Source of the DNA: DAOULY01 sp034414595
Lineage (GTDB): Bacteria > Chloroflexota > Dehalococcoidia > SZUA-161 > JAUWZY01
Reading direction: 5' to 3'
NCBI GenBank assembly: GCA_034414595.1
Contig: DAOULY010000016.1
Coordinates: 186,001 to 250,000 of the forward strand
DNA: 64,000 bases
Both the position numbers and the translations under genes were made by a program. The notes under the pieces are model-generated. The model was given only the letters and a program-made list of their open reading frames with translations. It did not search any database and had not been told where the DNA came from. Numbering within the stretch: the first letter of the stretch is position 1; each line of letters opens with the position of its first letter. Shown one piece after another: positions 15,536 to 24,625 of the stretch.

Positions 15536-17236
15536 ATGGAGTCAGTGCAAAAGGCAGTACGAAAAGATTTAGGGCAGATGCTGGTCGAGAGCAAGCTGCT
15601 CACCGATGAGCAGTGGCGACAAGCCCTGACGCTGCAGATGAAAGACGGTGCCAGGATCGAGAACATCCTGGTGGGGCAGGGGTGGGTCAGCCCACAGCAA
15701 CTGGCGATATTCACCAGTATGCGCCTGAATGTCCCTTTTGTTAACCTGAAGAAACAGCAAATCAGTCCCGAAGCACTGGAGTTGATCCCGGAGAACATAG
15801 CCAGAAGATTCCGCCTTATTCCTTTGGATGTCTTCGATGGTGCCTTGATGGTGGCCATGGAAGAGCCATCGGACATCGAGGCTATTGATGTCCTGGCCGC
15901 GCTGACGAGAAGTCGAATTGAGCCCGTACTGGCCGTTGCTCAGGATATTCAGGAAGCCCTTGATCTGAACTACAAGGCCAGCGGAGAGATCGAAAAGCAG
16001 CTTAGCCAGATTCCGACGAGCGCGCGAACTCGAGGGGTGCTGGAGGAGCGAGTCTCCGCTGCGGATATTGCCCAGGCTCCCATTGTACGCGCCATAGACC
16101 TCCTCATCAGGCAGGCGGTGAGAGATCGAGCCTCCGATATCCACATCGAGCCGGAGGAGGACAGAGTCCGTATTCGCTACCGCATCGACGGCATCTTGCA
16201 TGAAATGATGAATCTACCGCTAAGCGTTCATGCTCCCCTGCTCTCCCGAGTCAAGATCATGGCTGGCCTGAACATTGCCGAGCGTCGCCGTCCTCAGGAT
16301 GGTCAAATCACGTTCAAGATTGATGATAGGGAAGTGGACATTCGCGTGGCCACCTCCAGCACTATAAATGGCGAAATGGCGGTATTGCGTATCCTGGACA
16401 AGACCTTTGCCTTCCTTACCCTTGCTGAGCTTGGCTTCCGTGCTGAGAGCCTGGACCAGTATCAGCTCATGCTGAAGATCCCCTTTGGCATGGTATTGAT
16501 CAGTGGCCCTACCGGCTCTGGCAAGACGACTACCCTTTATGCCTCAGTTAACCAGCTTGATACCGTGGGACGCAACGTCCTGACTATTGAAGACCCTGTG
16601 GAGTATCACTTCGCCAGCATCAATCAGATGCAGGTCAATCCTCGGGCCGGGGTGACCTTTGCCGGCGGGTTGCGGGCCAGCATGAGACTGGATCCCGATG
16701 TTATCCTTGTGGGCGAGATCAGAGATAGCGAAACTGCCCAGATAGCGATTCAGGCCGCTCTCACCGGTCACTTGGTGCTATCCTCCGTTCATGCTAATGA
16801 TACCGTTGGTGTTCTGTTCCGACTGATAGACCTCGATGTGGAGCGGTTCCTGGTGGCCTCATCTGTCGTCGGCGTTGTTGCACAGCGAATGGTACGCCGC
16901 GTTTGCCCCCATTGTTCCCGGCTTACCTCAGTTGCACCTGAGGAGAGGCTGGCCTATGAGCAGGAGCTGAGGGAGACAAAGGAGGAATTCGTGTCTGGCA
17001 GCGGCTGTAGCTTTTGCGCTGGCACTGGCTACCTGGGACGGACAGGGATTTTTGAGGTTATGGTGGTGAACGAGGCAATAAGAAGATTGATCCTCGGCGG
17101 TGCTCCGAGTGATGATATTCGGCAACAGGCTATCAAGGAGGGGATGACCCCGCTATGGCGTGATGGCATGCTCAAGGTGAAAATGGGCCAGACCACACCC
17201 GGCGAGGTGATACGCAGTGTTTTCTCCATTGGCTGA
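15536..17236 (+). CDS. pilB: Type IV pilus assembly ATPase PilB/GspE
   Basis: A 566-residue hexameric assembly ATPase. An N-terminal GspE/MshE-type domain (about 10-150) is followed by the ATPase core: GPTGSGKT (Walker A, residues 324-331), the Asp box DPDVILVGEIRD, and a zinc site of Cys457, Cys460, Cys491 and Cys494. The zinc tetracysteine marks PilB rather than the retraction ATPase PilT; no pilT is in the window. The start is ATG 15536, with a GGGGG-type ribosome binding site. It powers pilin polymerisation with PilC next door. Confidence 0.96.
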   Translation: MESVQKAVRKDLGQMLVESKLLTDEQWRQALTLQMKDGARIENILVGQGWVSPQQLAIFTSMRLNVPFVNLKKQQISPEALELIPENIARRFRLIPLDVFDGALMVAMEEPSDIEAIDVLAALTRSRIEPVLAVAQDIQEALDLNYKASGEIEKQLSQIPTSARTRGVLEERVSAADIAQAPIVRAIDLLIRQAVRDRASDIHIEPEEDRVRIRYRIDGILHEMMNLPLSVHAPLLSRVKIMAGLNIAERRRPQDGQITFKIDDREVDIRVATSSTINGEMAVLRILDKTFAFLTLAELGFRAESLDQYQLMLKIPFGMVLISGPTGSGKTTTLYASVNQLDTVGRNVLTIEDPVEYHFASINQMQVNPRAGVTFAGGLRASMRLDPDVILVGEIRDSETAQIAIQAALTGHLVLSSVHANDTVGVLFRLIDLDVERFLVASSVVGVVAQRMVRRVCPHCSRLTSVAPEERLAYEQELRETKEEFVSGSGCSFCAGTGYLGRTGIFEVMVVNEAIRRLILGGAPSDDIRQQAIKEGMTPLWRDGMLKVKMGQTTPGEVIRSVFSIG

Positions 17237-17242
17237 AGGAGG

Positions 17243-18496
17243 ATGATGGCAAAATCCGCCCGGACTCCTGAGAAAGAGGAGACCGTAGTTTATCGCTATG
17301 TAGCCCTTGACAGTAGCGGGAAGCAAAAGAAAGGCACTATCAAAGCGGCTAATGAAGCTGCTGGTGAACGGCTTTTGCGTGCCAAGGGCTATCAGCCGGT
17401 CAGCATTGAGATATCGCCGACGAGAGTAAGTCTGGAGGCGCTGTTCCCCAGTCTCTTCGCCATTAAGGATCGGGAGGTAATCACCTTCTCCCGCCAGCTG
17501 GCAACACTGCTTGAGGCAGGCATCGACCTCCTTAACGCCCTGCAGTCGCTCGCGGAGCAGAAGGGAAGCAGTAGGGCCTTCAGGAAAGTCTTGAACGATA
17601 TCATAAGAGACCTTCGCACGGGCAGTTTTTTCTCCCAAGCCCTTACCCGTCATCCTCGGGTCTTTAGCGAAATCTATTGCCGGACGATTGCCGTAGGGGA
17701 GCGCACTGGCTCGCTGGAGGTAGTGCTCAAGCAGATGGCTGACTATCTGGAAAAAGCGAGCATGTTATCCAAGAAAGTGACCAAGGCATTGAGTTATCCG
17801 GCCGGTATCTTGCTCCTCGCTATCATAGTAATCATTATCCTGTTTACTACGGCCCTGCCTCCGCTGATCGATATGTTCACCAGTTTGCAAGCGACCTTGC
17901 CGCTGCCAACCAGGATTCTCATCGCGGTGACTGATTTCTTCAGCGCCTACAAGCTCTATGTTTTTGGCACCCTCGGTGTGGTAGTCGTGGTCGGCTTCTG
18001 GTATATAAAGCAGCCCTCAGGGCGAAAGCGGATTGACCGCATGATCCTGCGTGCCCCACTGTTCGGGCCACCGGTGCATATGGGCGAGATGGCCCGTTTC
18101 AGCCGAACTATGTCCATATTGGTTGCTGCTGGGTTACCTTTGCAGGAGATAGTGGAGATATTGCCTCAGACGACCAAGAACACTGCGGTCCGCGAAGCGC
18201 TGGGCCAGGTACGGCAGCAGATGCTGCTTGGGGAGGGGCTGTCAGCGCCTATGTCACGCAGTGATCTGTTTCCTTCGCTGTTGACTCAGATGGTAACAGT
18301 CGGGGAGGAGAGCAATAGCCTCGACTCCACTATGGCCGTGGTTGCCGATTTCTATGATACTACCGCTTCAGAGAGGTTCAGTTCTCTGGTTTCGATGATC
18401 CAGCCGATCACCATCATTGGTATCGCCCTTTTCGTCGGTTTCATCGCTATATCCATACTCATGCCCATGTACACTATAACCGGGTCCTTTTCCTAA
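17243..18496 (+). CDS. pilC: Type IV pilus inner platform protein PilC/GspF
   Basis: A 417-residue polytopic membrane protein with two GspF repeats. Typical blocks are ITFSRQLATLLEAGIDLLNAL in repeat one and FSRTMSILVAAGLPLQEI in repeat two. Hydrophobic helices lie at about 190-215, 235-255 and 385-410. It anchors the pilus assembly at the cytoplasmic membrane and partners PilB. The ribosome binding site GGAGG abuts a double ATG; the second (17246) has better spacing. It begins 6 bases after pilB. Confidence 0.96.
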   Translation: MMAKSARTPEKEETVVYRYVALDSSGKQKKGTIKAANEAAGERLLRAKGYQPVSIEISPTRVSLEALFPSLFAIKDREVITFSRQLATLLEAGIDLLNALQSLAEQKGSSRAFRKVLNDIIRDLRTGSFFSQALTRHPRVFSEIYCRTIAVGERTGSLEVVLKQMADYLEKASMLSKKVTKALSYPAGILLLAIIVIIILFTTALPPLIDMFTSLQATLPLPTRILIAVTDFFSAYKLYVFGTLGVVVVVGFWYIKQPSGRKRIDRMILRAPLFGPPVHMGEMARFSRTMSILVAAGLPLQEIVEILPQTTKNTAVREALGQVRQQMLLGEGLSAPMSRSDLFPSLLTQMVTVGEESNSLDSTMAVVADFYDTTASERFSSLVSMIQPITIIGIALFVGFIAISILMPMYTITGSFS

Positions 18497-18500
18497 AGAG

Positions 18501-18914
18501 GTGTGGTGGAGGGTGAAGGGATTGCTGCGACAATTGCTAAGGAGATGCTATCCGCTTCGGGAGCAGAAGGGTATTAGTGTAGCGGAGACGCTGGTGTCGC
18601 TTGCCCTGTTAGGGGTCATCGGTGTTTCTTTTCTCAGTGCCATCTCCACAGGTTTCATGACCACCGAACCCCTCGACGAGCAGATTCAGGCTGAGAGCCT
18701 GGCACGAAATCAGTTAGAGCAGCTCAAAGACACCACCTACGATGATACTATGCCTATTGACTATCCGGTCACTGTTGATCTACCCCCGGGCTATTCTCTC
18801 TCTATCTTGGCTCACAAAATAGATGGCTCCAACACAATCCAGCAGATAACGGTAAAAGTCTATCGGGACGGGGATATTCTGTTCCAGTTAACCGATTTCA
18901 AGGCCAACCGATGA
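18501..18914 (+). CDS. Minor pseudopilin (PilV/GspI-like)
   Basis: A 137-residue prepilin-like protein with a long basic leader. The prepilin peptidase site is QKG^ISVAE, with Glu at mature position 5, followed by a hydrophobic helix SLALLGVIGVSFLSAI. The C-terminal body is small and resembles GspI/PilV-class minor pseudopilins. The start is GTG at 18501 or GTG 18513; the latter has GGAGG close upstream. The next gene overlaps its stop by 4 bases (ATGA). Confidence 0.85.
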   Translation: MWWRVKGLLRQLLRRCYPLREQKGISVAETLVSLALLGVIGVSFLSAISTGFMTTEPLDEQIQAESLARNQLEQLKDTTYDDTMPIDYPVTVDLPPGYSLSILAHKIDGSNTIQQITVKVYRDGDILFQLTDFKANR

Positions 18915-19405
18915 TAAGAACTGATCAGAGCGGGTTCACCCTGGTTGAGTTCCTGGTAGCTATAGCTATCACAGGGATGATAGCGGTTGTACTCACTGCC
19001 TCTATCGTTCAGGTCGTCCAGGGGAGTGGAAAGACCAGCGCTCAGCTTACAGCCCTATATGATGTGGAAAACGCGGCTCGTTATATCAGCCGCGATGTGC
19101 GAATGGCCCGGGATACCAACGCGGGCGCATCCCCCAGGGATAACATAACCTTGGAGTGGACAGATTGGTATGACGTAGCCAATCAGGATCACGAATGTGA
19201 ATACTACCTCTCTGGAGGAGAACTCAAGCGCGAGTATAATGGAGATACAACCACTGTAGCCCAATACATCTCCGAAATCTCGTTTACCCGCGATGGTCGA
19301 TTTATCACGGTGACCGTTGCCTCAACGGGTGGGCGTGCCGGGGTAAGCGAGCAGAGGACGTACCAAATTCAGATGAGACCAATGGTGGAGAATCCGGTGC
19401 AATGA
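18911..19405 (+). CDS. Minor pseudopilin (PilW/GspJ-like)
   Basis: A 164-residue pseudopilin with a very short leader: QSG^FTLVEF, Glu5 present, then a helix VAIAITGMIAVVLTASI. The body contains AARYISRDVRMARD, a pattern usual in PilW/GspJ-type minor pilins. It overlaps both neighbours by 4 bases, so three pseudopilins are translationally coupled. It probably primes or caps the pilus. Confidence 0.87.
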   Translation: MIRTDQSGFTLVEFLVAIAITGMIAVVLTASIVQVVQGSGKTSAQLTALYDVENAARYISRDVRMARDTNAGASPRDNITLEWTDWYDVANQDHECEYYLSGGELKREYNGDTTTVAQYISEISFTRDGRFITVTVASTGGRAGVSEQRTYQIQMRPMVENPVQ

Positions 19406-21192
19406 AGCGGCAACGGGGTCAGGTCGTTATTACACTTATTCTAATCCTGCTCGGGGTTGGGGCACTGGTCCTCGTACCCGTGCTCCGATATGCGGGGACT
19501 TCAGCGAAATCACAGCGTGTATGGGAGGAGGCGGCGGTCGAGGAGTATGCCTGCGCTGCTGCTGCTGAGGAAGCCCTATGGCGGCTAAAGTACAACGTCG
19601 ATGGCATTCTTGACTCGTTGAGCGCAGCCGACCCGGGCCCTTACGACTACACCGCGAATGTGCAGGGCGAGCAGGTGCCTTATACGATAGGGGTAAGCCT
19701 GCCGCCGGGCCCCGAGCCACCTCCAGATGATGGAGGTACCTTCTGGGACCGGTTTCACATAACCTCAGAGCGGGATCCGAGCTGGATCAAACCTGGAGAG
19801 ACCACCATCTTCACTTTTGACTTTCTCATAACCAATAAAAGCTACACTAGCTCGGCTACGCTCTGGACACTGTCCTTTGAGCTTCCTCCTGGCTTTGAAT
19901 ATGTTCCTGGGTCTGCCAGCGGCATCACCGATGATGAGCCGCAGATCGATCCCGACAATCCTGAACGGCTGTCGTGGTGGTTCCCCTGGTGGGGTTGGGG
20001 GAAAGTAACATTCTCTCCCCGGGAAACCAAGCACCAGTACATTCAGGTGAAGGCCACCCCGGACTGGGGGGTCTATTACGTTGATGCCTGGACCTGGGCC
20101 TGGTTTGCCGGTAGCGCTGGCTCCAGTGCTCCTGTGGCAGTTGGCATGTATAATGTCGATGCCCAGGCGGGAACCACAGGCATCCACGCCAGTACCTGTG
20201 CACCCCTTGCTGAGATAGCCGCTGATGACTTGGAAAGCGGTACCTGGACCGGGGGAACGGGCTGGCTCGATTACTGGAACCACTCCGGCAATGTCAGTGT
20301 AACCTCGAGCGGAGACCCTCACCGGGGATGGCAACATATCAGGCTCAGGGGTGGAGGATGGGCAATAGCCTCTGACGATTTCAACAGCGGTTACTGGTCT
20401 GGTGGGTCAGGCTGGCTCTATCCCTGGGACCATCAGGGATACGCTGAGATTACCACGTCGGGTGGTCCTTATGAAGGGTCACGCCATCTCATGCTTCGGA
20501 GTTCTACCGGATATGTGAAGCGGGCGGTGGATCTATCTGGAGAATCGGAGGCCACTATCACCTTCCAGGCCAAGGCATCGTCCTTTGATTACGGGGAAAC
20601 TGCTGAGTGTCTGGTGAGCCACAATGGAACCGACTGGTACACGGTGAAGACCTGGGCCGATGGCGATGACGACGGCGTCTACCACCCGGTGAGTATCGAC
20701 ATCTCCGCACTGCCGCCGCCGTATAATACTATGTCCAGCGAGTACTGGATCGCCTTCGACGCCAATATGGGAGACACGGGTGATTATCTCTACATCGATT
20801 ATCTGCGCATTGAGCCACCACAGTTGAACTACGTGGAGCGGTCTGTGGACCTGTCGGGACAGACGGAGATATTCCTGCACTTCTGGGCCAAGGCCGAGTA
20901 CTTTGAGTCTGGTGATACCGCTGAGTGTCTGGTGAGCCACAGTGGAACCGACTGGTACACGGTGAAGACCTGGGCCGATGGCGATGACGACGGCATGTAT
21001 CACATGGTGATTATTGACCTCTCCGCATTGCCGCCGCCGTATAATACTATGTCCAGCGAGTACTGGATTGCTTTTGACACTACCAATTTGTCAAGCACAG
21101 ACGATTACCTTTACATCGATGACATTCGGATAGTGTCCAGCGAGCTGAGCGGCGAGATTAAGCTCCTCTCCTGGCAGGAGATAGAAGAATAA
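19402..21192 (+). CDS. Large PilX-like surface protein with tandem beta modules
   Basis: A 596-residue protein. The N terminus (RGQVVITLILILLGVGALVLV) is PilX/GspK-like: a Gly before a hydrophobic helix but no Glu5. A helical stalk (about 35-75) leads to a long extracellular part: a beta-sandwich rich in Trp/Tyr around 110-230, then modules with repeated DLESGTWTGGTGW-like and DFNSGYWSGGSGW motifs. Two near-identical MAM/carbohydrate-binding-like modules follow (about 373-475 and 478-585), each with ECLVSH, DWYTVKTWADGDDDG and YNTMSSEYWIAFD. Putative calcium-binding Asp clusters are visible. A pilus-tip adhesin is the likely role; the target is unknown. Confidence 0.75.
   Translation: MKRQRGQVVITLILILLGVGALVLVPVLRYAGTSAKSQRVWEEAAVEEYACAAAAEEALWRLKYNVDGILDSLSAADPGPYDYTANVQGEQVPYTIGVSLPPGPEPPPDDGGTFWDRFHITSERDPSWIKPGETTIFTFDFLITNKSYTSSATLWTLSFELPPGFEYVPGSASGITDDEPQIDPDNPERLSWWFPWWGWGKVTFSPRETKHQYIQVKATPDWGVYYVDAWTWAWFAGSAGSSAPVAVGMYNVDAQAGTTGIHASTCAPLAEIAADDLESGTWTGGTGWLDYWNHSGNVSVTSSGDPHRGWQHIRLRGGGWAIASDDFNSGYWSGGSGWLYPWDHQGYAEITTSGGPYEGSRHLMLRSSTGYVKRAVDLSGESEATITFQAKASSFDYGETAECLVSHNGTDWYTVKTWADGDDDGVYHPVSIDISALPPPYNTMSSEYWIAFDANMGDTGDYLYIDYLRIEPPQLNYVERSVDLSGQTEIFLHFWAKAEYFESGDTAECLVSHSGTDWYTVKTWADGDDDGMYHMVIIDLSALPPPYNTMSSEYWIAFDTTNLSSTDDYLYIDDIRIVSSELSGEIKLLSWQEIEE
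20602..21078 (+). repeat. Two near-identical 159-bp coding repeats
   Basis: Positions 20602-20760 and 20920-21078 are nearly identical at the DNA level, including long exact runs and synonymous sites. They encode the ECLVSH-to-WIAFD part of two adjacent modules of the PilX-like protein. The flanking parts of each module have diverged, which suggests recent duplication or gene conversion. Confidence 0.9.
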
Positions 21193-21302
21193 GAGAAGAT
21201 TGTTTGTAGGCAGCAATTGTCTCTTCCTCTGGGCGAAGCGAAGAGTGCTTAGAGTGACAAAAGTAAGGCTGTTGAACAATCGAGGAATGAAGAAGGCCTG
21301 AG

Positions 21303-21914
21303 ATGCGGGAACAACTGAAGGACCTGATAGTAAGGTTCCGCCGCCTGTGGCTGCCAGTGGCGGTCGGCTTCTTCATCATCGTCTACATTGCCTTGGGTGT
21401 GGTCTATTTCCAGCAGCATGGGCGACACAATTACCTGAGTGAGCAGATTGCAACGCTCACTGCAAGAATGCCGGAGCAGAGTGCTGCGGAGATCGAGGAA
21501 AAGATCGCAGAGGCTCAGGCCGACTTAGACGCAGCAAAGAGTATTTTCCCCACCGATTTGGATGCAACCAAATGGGATGTCATTGCTGAGATTGCAGCCT
21601 TAGCTTCGGCAACAGGTGTCTCTCAGATTGGCAGCATGCCTGAGCTCACTAAGGAAGAGACGGCGAAGATAAGCAACATCACATATCAGTACCTACGCTA
21701 CACCGTGGATGTGCAGGCAACGGCGGCAGATGCTGATTCGACTCTGAATAATGTGAGGGATTTCATCACCAAGCTGGATAAAGGGCAGACAGCGCTGAAA
21801 AGCTTGATCGTGGATCAGGTGACGCTTGCCGAAATCGGTGTGTGGAAAGCCTCTCAAGGCGTTTACGTGACCAGAGCGAGTATAGATTTCAGCGTTTACA
21901 TTTTAAGTGAGTGA
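21303..21914 (+). CDS. PilO-like pilus alignment protein
   Basis: A 203-residue bitopic protein. A basic N terminus precedes one membrane helix (about 18-38). A coiled-coil segment (IATLTARMPEQSAAEIEEKIAEAQADLDAA) leads to a small alpha/beta domain (about 85-203), the plan of PilO. The gap before it (21193-21302) holds only a weak inverted repeat. PilM- and PilN-like genes follow, so the trio would form the inner alignment complex; order here is O-M-N. Confidence 0.75.
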   Translation: MREQLKDLIVRFRRLWLPVAVGFFIIVYIALGVVYFQQHGRHNYLSEQIATLTARMPEQSAAEIEEKIAEAQADLDAAKSIFPTDLDATKWDVIAEIAALASATGVSQIGSMPELTKEETAKISNITYQYLRYTVDVQATAADADSTLNNVRDFITKLDKGQTALKSLIVDQVTLAEIGVWKASQGVYVTRASIDFSVYILSE

Positions 21915-21920
21915 TCGGAT

Positions 21921-22832
21921 ATGGTTCCTTTATTACCGGGGAAGCTGGCTCTGGCTAAGAAGATTGTCACTCTGGATATCGACAGCACCGCTATCCGGTT
22001 GTTGTCGATATCAGGCCACCGGGTGCATAAATGGGCATGCGCTCCCGTTATGCCGGGTATGATCGAGGACGGGGCTATTTTAGACCCACAGGCTTTGGGC
22101 GAGACGGTGCGGCATCTCATGCGGACCAGCGGCATAGTAGGGAAGAAAGTAGTTGCCAGCATCAACGGGCTGTACTCGGTGGGGCGCATCCTGAGCCTGC
22201 CCACGGTCACGGAGGAGCCAGTCGAGGAAGATACTCTTGTTTTACAGGTGGCGAGGAGACTCATGCCCGTCTCAGCGGATGAGCTATACTTCTCATGGCA
22301 GGTCCTCTCCACCAACCAAGTTGAGCGGCGAGTGCTGTTCGTTGGCATGCTCAAAGACTTAGTTGATACCCAGGTGCAGGCTCTGCGGGCAGTGGGCATC
22401 AATCCCTACATTATGGAGCTCAAGGGGTTGGCATTGGTTCGAGCGGTGAATCGAACACAAGCCCTGGTGGTCAATATCGAGCCCGATAGCGTTGACATCG
22501 CTGTGGTGTCTGGTGGCAGCCCCTATATCGTGCGCACCGTGGCCCAGCAAAGCAACTTGGCCGTGGAGGATAGGGCCCGCAAGGTAATGGATGCCTTGGA
22601 ACACACGGTGGAATACTATAATTCTCAATATCCCCACAGCCGTGTGGACGAGACTACTCCTCTGTTCCTGGCCGGAGCGGTCGTGGAAAGCGAGGGCATC
22701 AGGGACATAATGGAGGCTGGAGTAGCATATCCTATCGAATCCATAACAATACCGCTGGTGGAATGCTCACCTGAGCTACCGGTATCTCAATATGCAGTCA
22801 ATATTGGGCTGGCACTGAGGGTGATACAGTGA
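21921..22832 (+). CDS. pilM: PilM-like actin-fold pilus protein
   Basis: A 303-residue protein with the PilM actin/FtsA-like fold: VTLDIDSTAIRLLSISG at the start (phosphate-1 region), a central VVNIEPDSVDIAVVSGG (phosphate-2-like) and LFLAGAVVES near the end (adenosine region). It is cytoplasmic and binds the PilN N-terminal tail. It overlaps the next gene by 4 bases (GTGA). It is slightly shorter than proteobacterial PilM. Confidence 0.85.
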   Translation: MVPLLPGKLALAKKIVTLDIDSTAIRLLSISGHRVHKWACAPVMPGMIEDGAILDPQALGETVRHLMRTSGIVGKKVVASINGLYSVGRILSLPTVTEEPVEEDTLVLQVARRLMPVSADELYFSWQVLSTNQVERRVLFVGMLKDLVDTQVQALRAVGINPYIMELKGLALVRAVNRTQALVVNIEPDSVDIAVVSGGSPYIVRTVAQQSNLAVEDRARKVMDALEHTVEYYNSQYPHSRVDETTPLFLAGAVVESEGIRDIMEAGVAYPIESITIPLVECSPELPVSQYAVNIGLALRVIQ

Positions 22833-23392
22833 GCGAGGAACCAATAATCGAGGAACCAATCGAGGAGCCAGCCCCGAGGGATAATAAAGGGGTCGATATC
22901 AATCTGCTGCCCGAGCGCTATCGGCGGCCACGGGTATCAAGAAAGCAGATTCTAATCACAGGCGCCATACTGATTGCTACGGCCGTGGCTTTGCCTCTGT
23001 ACCTGTTGGTCAATGATGTAATGGCTACGAACTCGACTTCAGAATCTGCTCTGGAAGCCCTCAATCAGCGATTTCAGCTAAGGCGGAATGCGCTTAGCAC
23101 AGTGGACCAGCTCGAAAAGAAAACTGTTGCTTATCAGAATGTTATTACCGAGCAGGGCACCTTTACCGCTGAGCTGGACGTGGTGTTCGCCAGTGCTGCT
23201 GCAACGGGTGGCATTGTACTGAGCAGCGTATCCCTCGAGGGGGAAGGCATAAGCATCGTCGGCACCGCTACTGATGCTAACACTGCTCTTGCCTACCGGG
23301 CAGCCTTACAGGATGAGTGGGGCAAAGACGCGGTAAAGCTGAATCCGGTCTCCCCGACACAATTTGTCATCAGCGTCACCATCCCCGAATAA
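22829..23392 (+). CDS. pilN: PilN-like pilus alignment protein
   Basis: A 187-residue bitopic protein. The cytoplasmic tail has the PilM-binding motif DINLLPERYR, followed by a membrane helix (about 48-67), a coiled coil and a small C-terminal domain (ELDVVFASAAATGGIVLSSV region). The GTG start overlaps pilM. An acidic, proline-containing repeat (EEPIIEEPIEEPAP) precedes the motif. It is the last gene before a bidirectional terminator. Confidence 0.85.
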   Translation: MSEEPIIEEPIEEPAPRDNKGVDINLLPERYRRPRVSRKQILITGAILIATAVALPLYLLVNDVMATNSTSESALEALNQRFQLRRNALSTVDQLEKKTVAYQNVITEQGTFTAELDVVFASAAATGGIVLSSVSLEGEGISIVGTATDANTALAYRAALQDEWGKDAVKLNPVSPTQFVISVTIPE

Positions 23393-23437
23393 AAAGGCAG
23401 GTGCCCTGCCTGCTTGGTTCAGGCACCTGCCTTTCTT
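23391..23437. terminator. Bidirectional terminator between pilN and major pilin
   Basis: The arms GGCAGGTGCC (23396-23405) and GGCACCTGCC (23422-23431) form a perfect 10-bp stem. It is flanked by AAAAA on the left and TTTCTTT on the right, so it can stop transcription from both directions. It begins at the pilN stop; the convergent pilin gene ends at 23519. Confidence 0.9.
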
Positions 23438-23518
23438 TGTACCACCCGTTCTCCGCCAACTGCTAGCCTACAGCACTCCGCCCGCTAAGCCTGTTTCTCT
23501 TGCAAGTCTGCCACACCG

Positions 23519-24007
23519 CTAATGCGCAATGACGTTTCCGTCCTTGTCGTACTGGGTCACAGTGCCATCGGCGCTAATGCTGTACCAGTACTGGCTCTGG
23601 CTGAAGGTCACGTAATTGACCAGGCCGGTCTGGGCGCCATCGCCCGTTATATCGTGCTGGTAGAGAATATATCCATCCTTGTCTGTGCTTACGGTGTAGG
23701 CGTTTCCATCGGGATCGGTCAGCTTGTCAGTACCGCATACCGAGGTGTCAGGGAAGGATTCCATGTCATTGGTCTTGCTGCCAGCAGCGACAGGGTTGTC
23801 CAGAGAGGTCAAGTCGTTATCGGCCATCATTGAGGCCACGGCAGCCACGATGTTGTTATACTCGGTGTTCTGCGCTTCCTCCTCCCCTCGGCCCAAGAAC
23901 CGGATTACGTTGGGGATTATGATGGCAGCCAGTACGCCCAGAATGGCCACTACGATAAGTAGCTCAATCAGGGTGAAACCCTTTTCTCCACGTTTAGGTA
24001 TCCTCAT
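23519..24007 (-). CDS. pilA: Major type IV pilin
   Basis: A 162-residue prepilin with a 10-residue leader ending in Gly, cleaved at KG^FTLIE, with Glu5 and a canonical helix LLIVVAILGVLAAIIIPNV. The globular part is rich in Asp, Thr and Tyr and contains SVCGTDKLTDPDGNAY. The helix signature and its separate promoter point to the major pilin. It is convergent with the assembly operon. GGGGGTGA lies before the ATG. The PilB-C operon at 14-23 kb and the peptidase at 26853 would process and assemble it. Confidence 0.93.
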   Translation of the reverse strand: MRIPKRGEKGFTLIELLIVVAILGVLAAIIIPNVIRFLGRGEEEAQNTEYNNIVAAVASMMADNDLTSLDNPVAAGSKTNDMESFPDTSVCGTDKLTDPDGNAYTVSTDKDGYILYQHDITGDGAQTGLVNYVTFSQSQYWYSISADGTVTQYDKDGNVIAH

Positions 24008-24063
24008 TGCTCACCCCCTTTCCTTTCCTTTTTTCCTTTTTCAAGTTTACTCAGCTACACAGT

Positions 24064-24092
24064 ATTATCGGCTCAGTAGTGTTTGGCCACAA
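24064..24092 (-). promoter_or_regulatory. Promoter of the major pilin gene
   Basis: Minus-strand TTGTGG (24087-24092), 17 bases, then GATAAT (24064-24069), about 57 bases before the pilin ATG. A purine-rich leader with AAGGAAA-type runs follows. Confidence 0.55.
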
Positions 24093-24166
24093 TCCTGCAG
24101 ATGAGTGATTTTAATGGTGACTGATAGATTACCTCTTTTGGGTGAGCGGAACAAACTATCCCCGAC

Positions 24167-24625
24167 TCAGGCCAGCGCTGCCTGTCGCCGGGGCGCTTTG
24201 CCTGCCCGGAAAGTAGTGAGCAGCTTGGCCGCCATGGAGGGCGATATTATCAGCCCTCCTTTGGCAGTGTGCTTTATGGCTTGAATCAGCTCTTGCTGGT
24301 TTACGTCTTTAATTATGTAGCCTCTAGCACCCGCATCTATGGCAGCAAATAGATCAGCTTCTTCCTCAGAGTCGGTCAGGATCAGGATATTGGTTTGGGG
24401 CAACTCCAAGTGCAAGACCTTTGTGGTTGTAATACCACCACAGCGTGGCATTACAAGGTCCATCAGAATAACATCGGGTATTAGCTCCTTGGCCTTGTCT
24501 ATAGTCTGGAGCCCGTCTGAGGCCTCGCCTACTATCTCAATGTTCTCCTGGGTGCTCAATGCCTCCCTGACGCCGCGGCGAAACAGGGCATGGTCATCGA
24601 CCACAAGCACTTTGATACACTTCAT
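24167..24625 (-). CDS. Receiver-only response regulator, truncated NarL paralog
   Basis: A 152-residue receiver with the phospho-Asp at 56 (VILMDLVMP), acidic pair VVDD and switch Lys (IIKD). It is a clear paralog of the next regulator (shared SPSMA.KLLT..AGK segment) but stops after a short Arg/Ala tail where that protein enters its LuxR helix-turn-helix. About 160 bases follow before the pilin start and no helix-turn-helix was found in them. It may act by protein contact or as a phosphate sink. AGGTGCGAA precedes the ATG. It is downstream of the kinase and full-length regulator and upstream of pilA. Confidence 0.88.
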   Translation of the reverse strand: MKCIKVLVVDDHALFRRGVREALSTQENIEIVGEASDGLQTIDKAKELIPDVILMDLVMPRCGGITTTKVLHLELPQTNILILTDSEEEADLFAAIDAGARGYIIKDVNQQELIQAIKHTAKGGLIISPSMAAKLLTTFRAGKAPRRQAALA

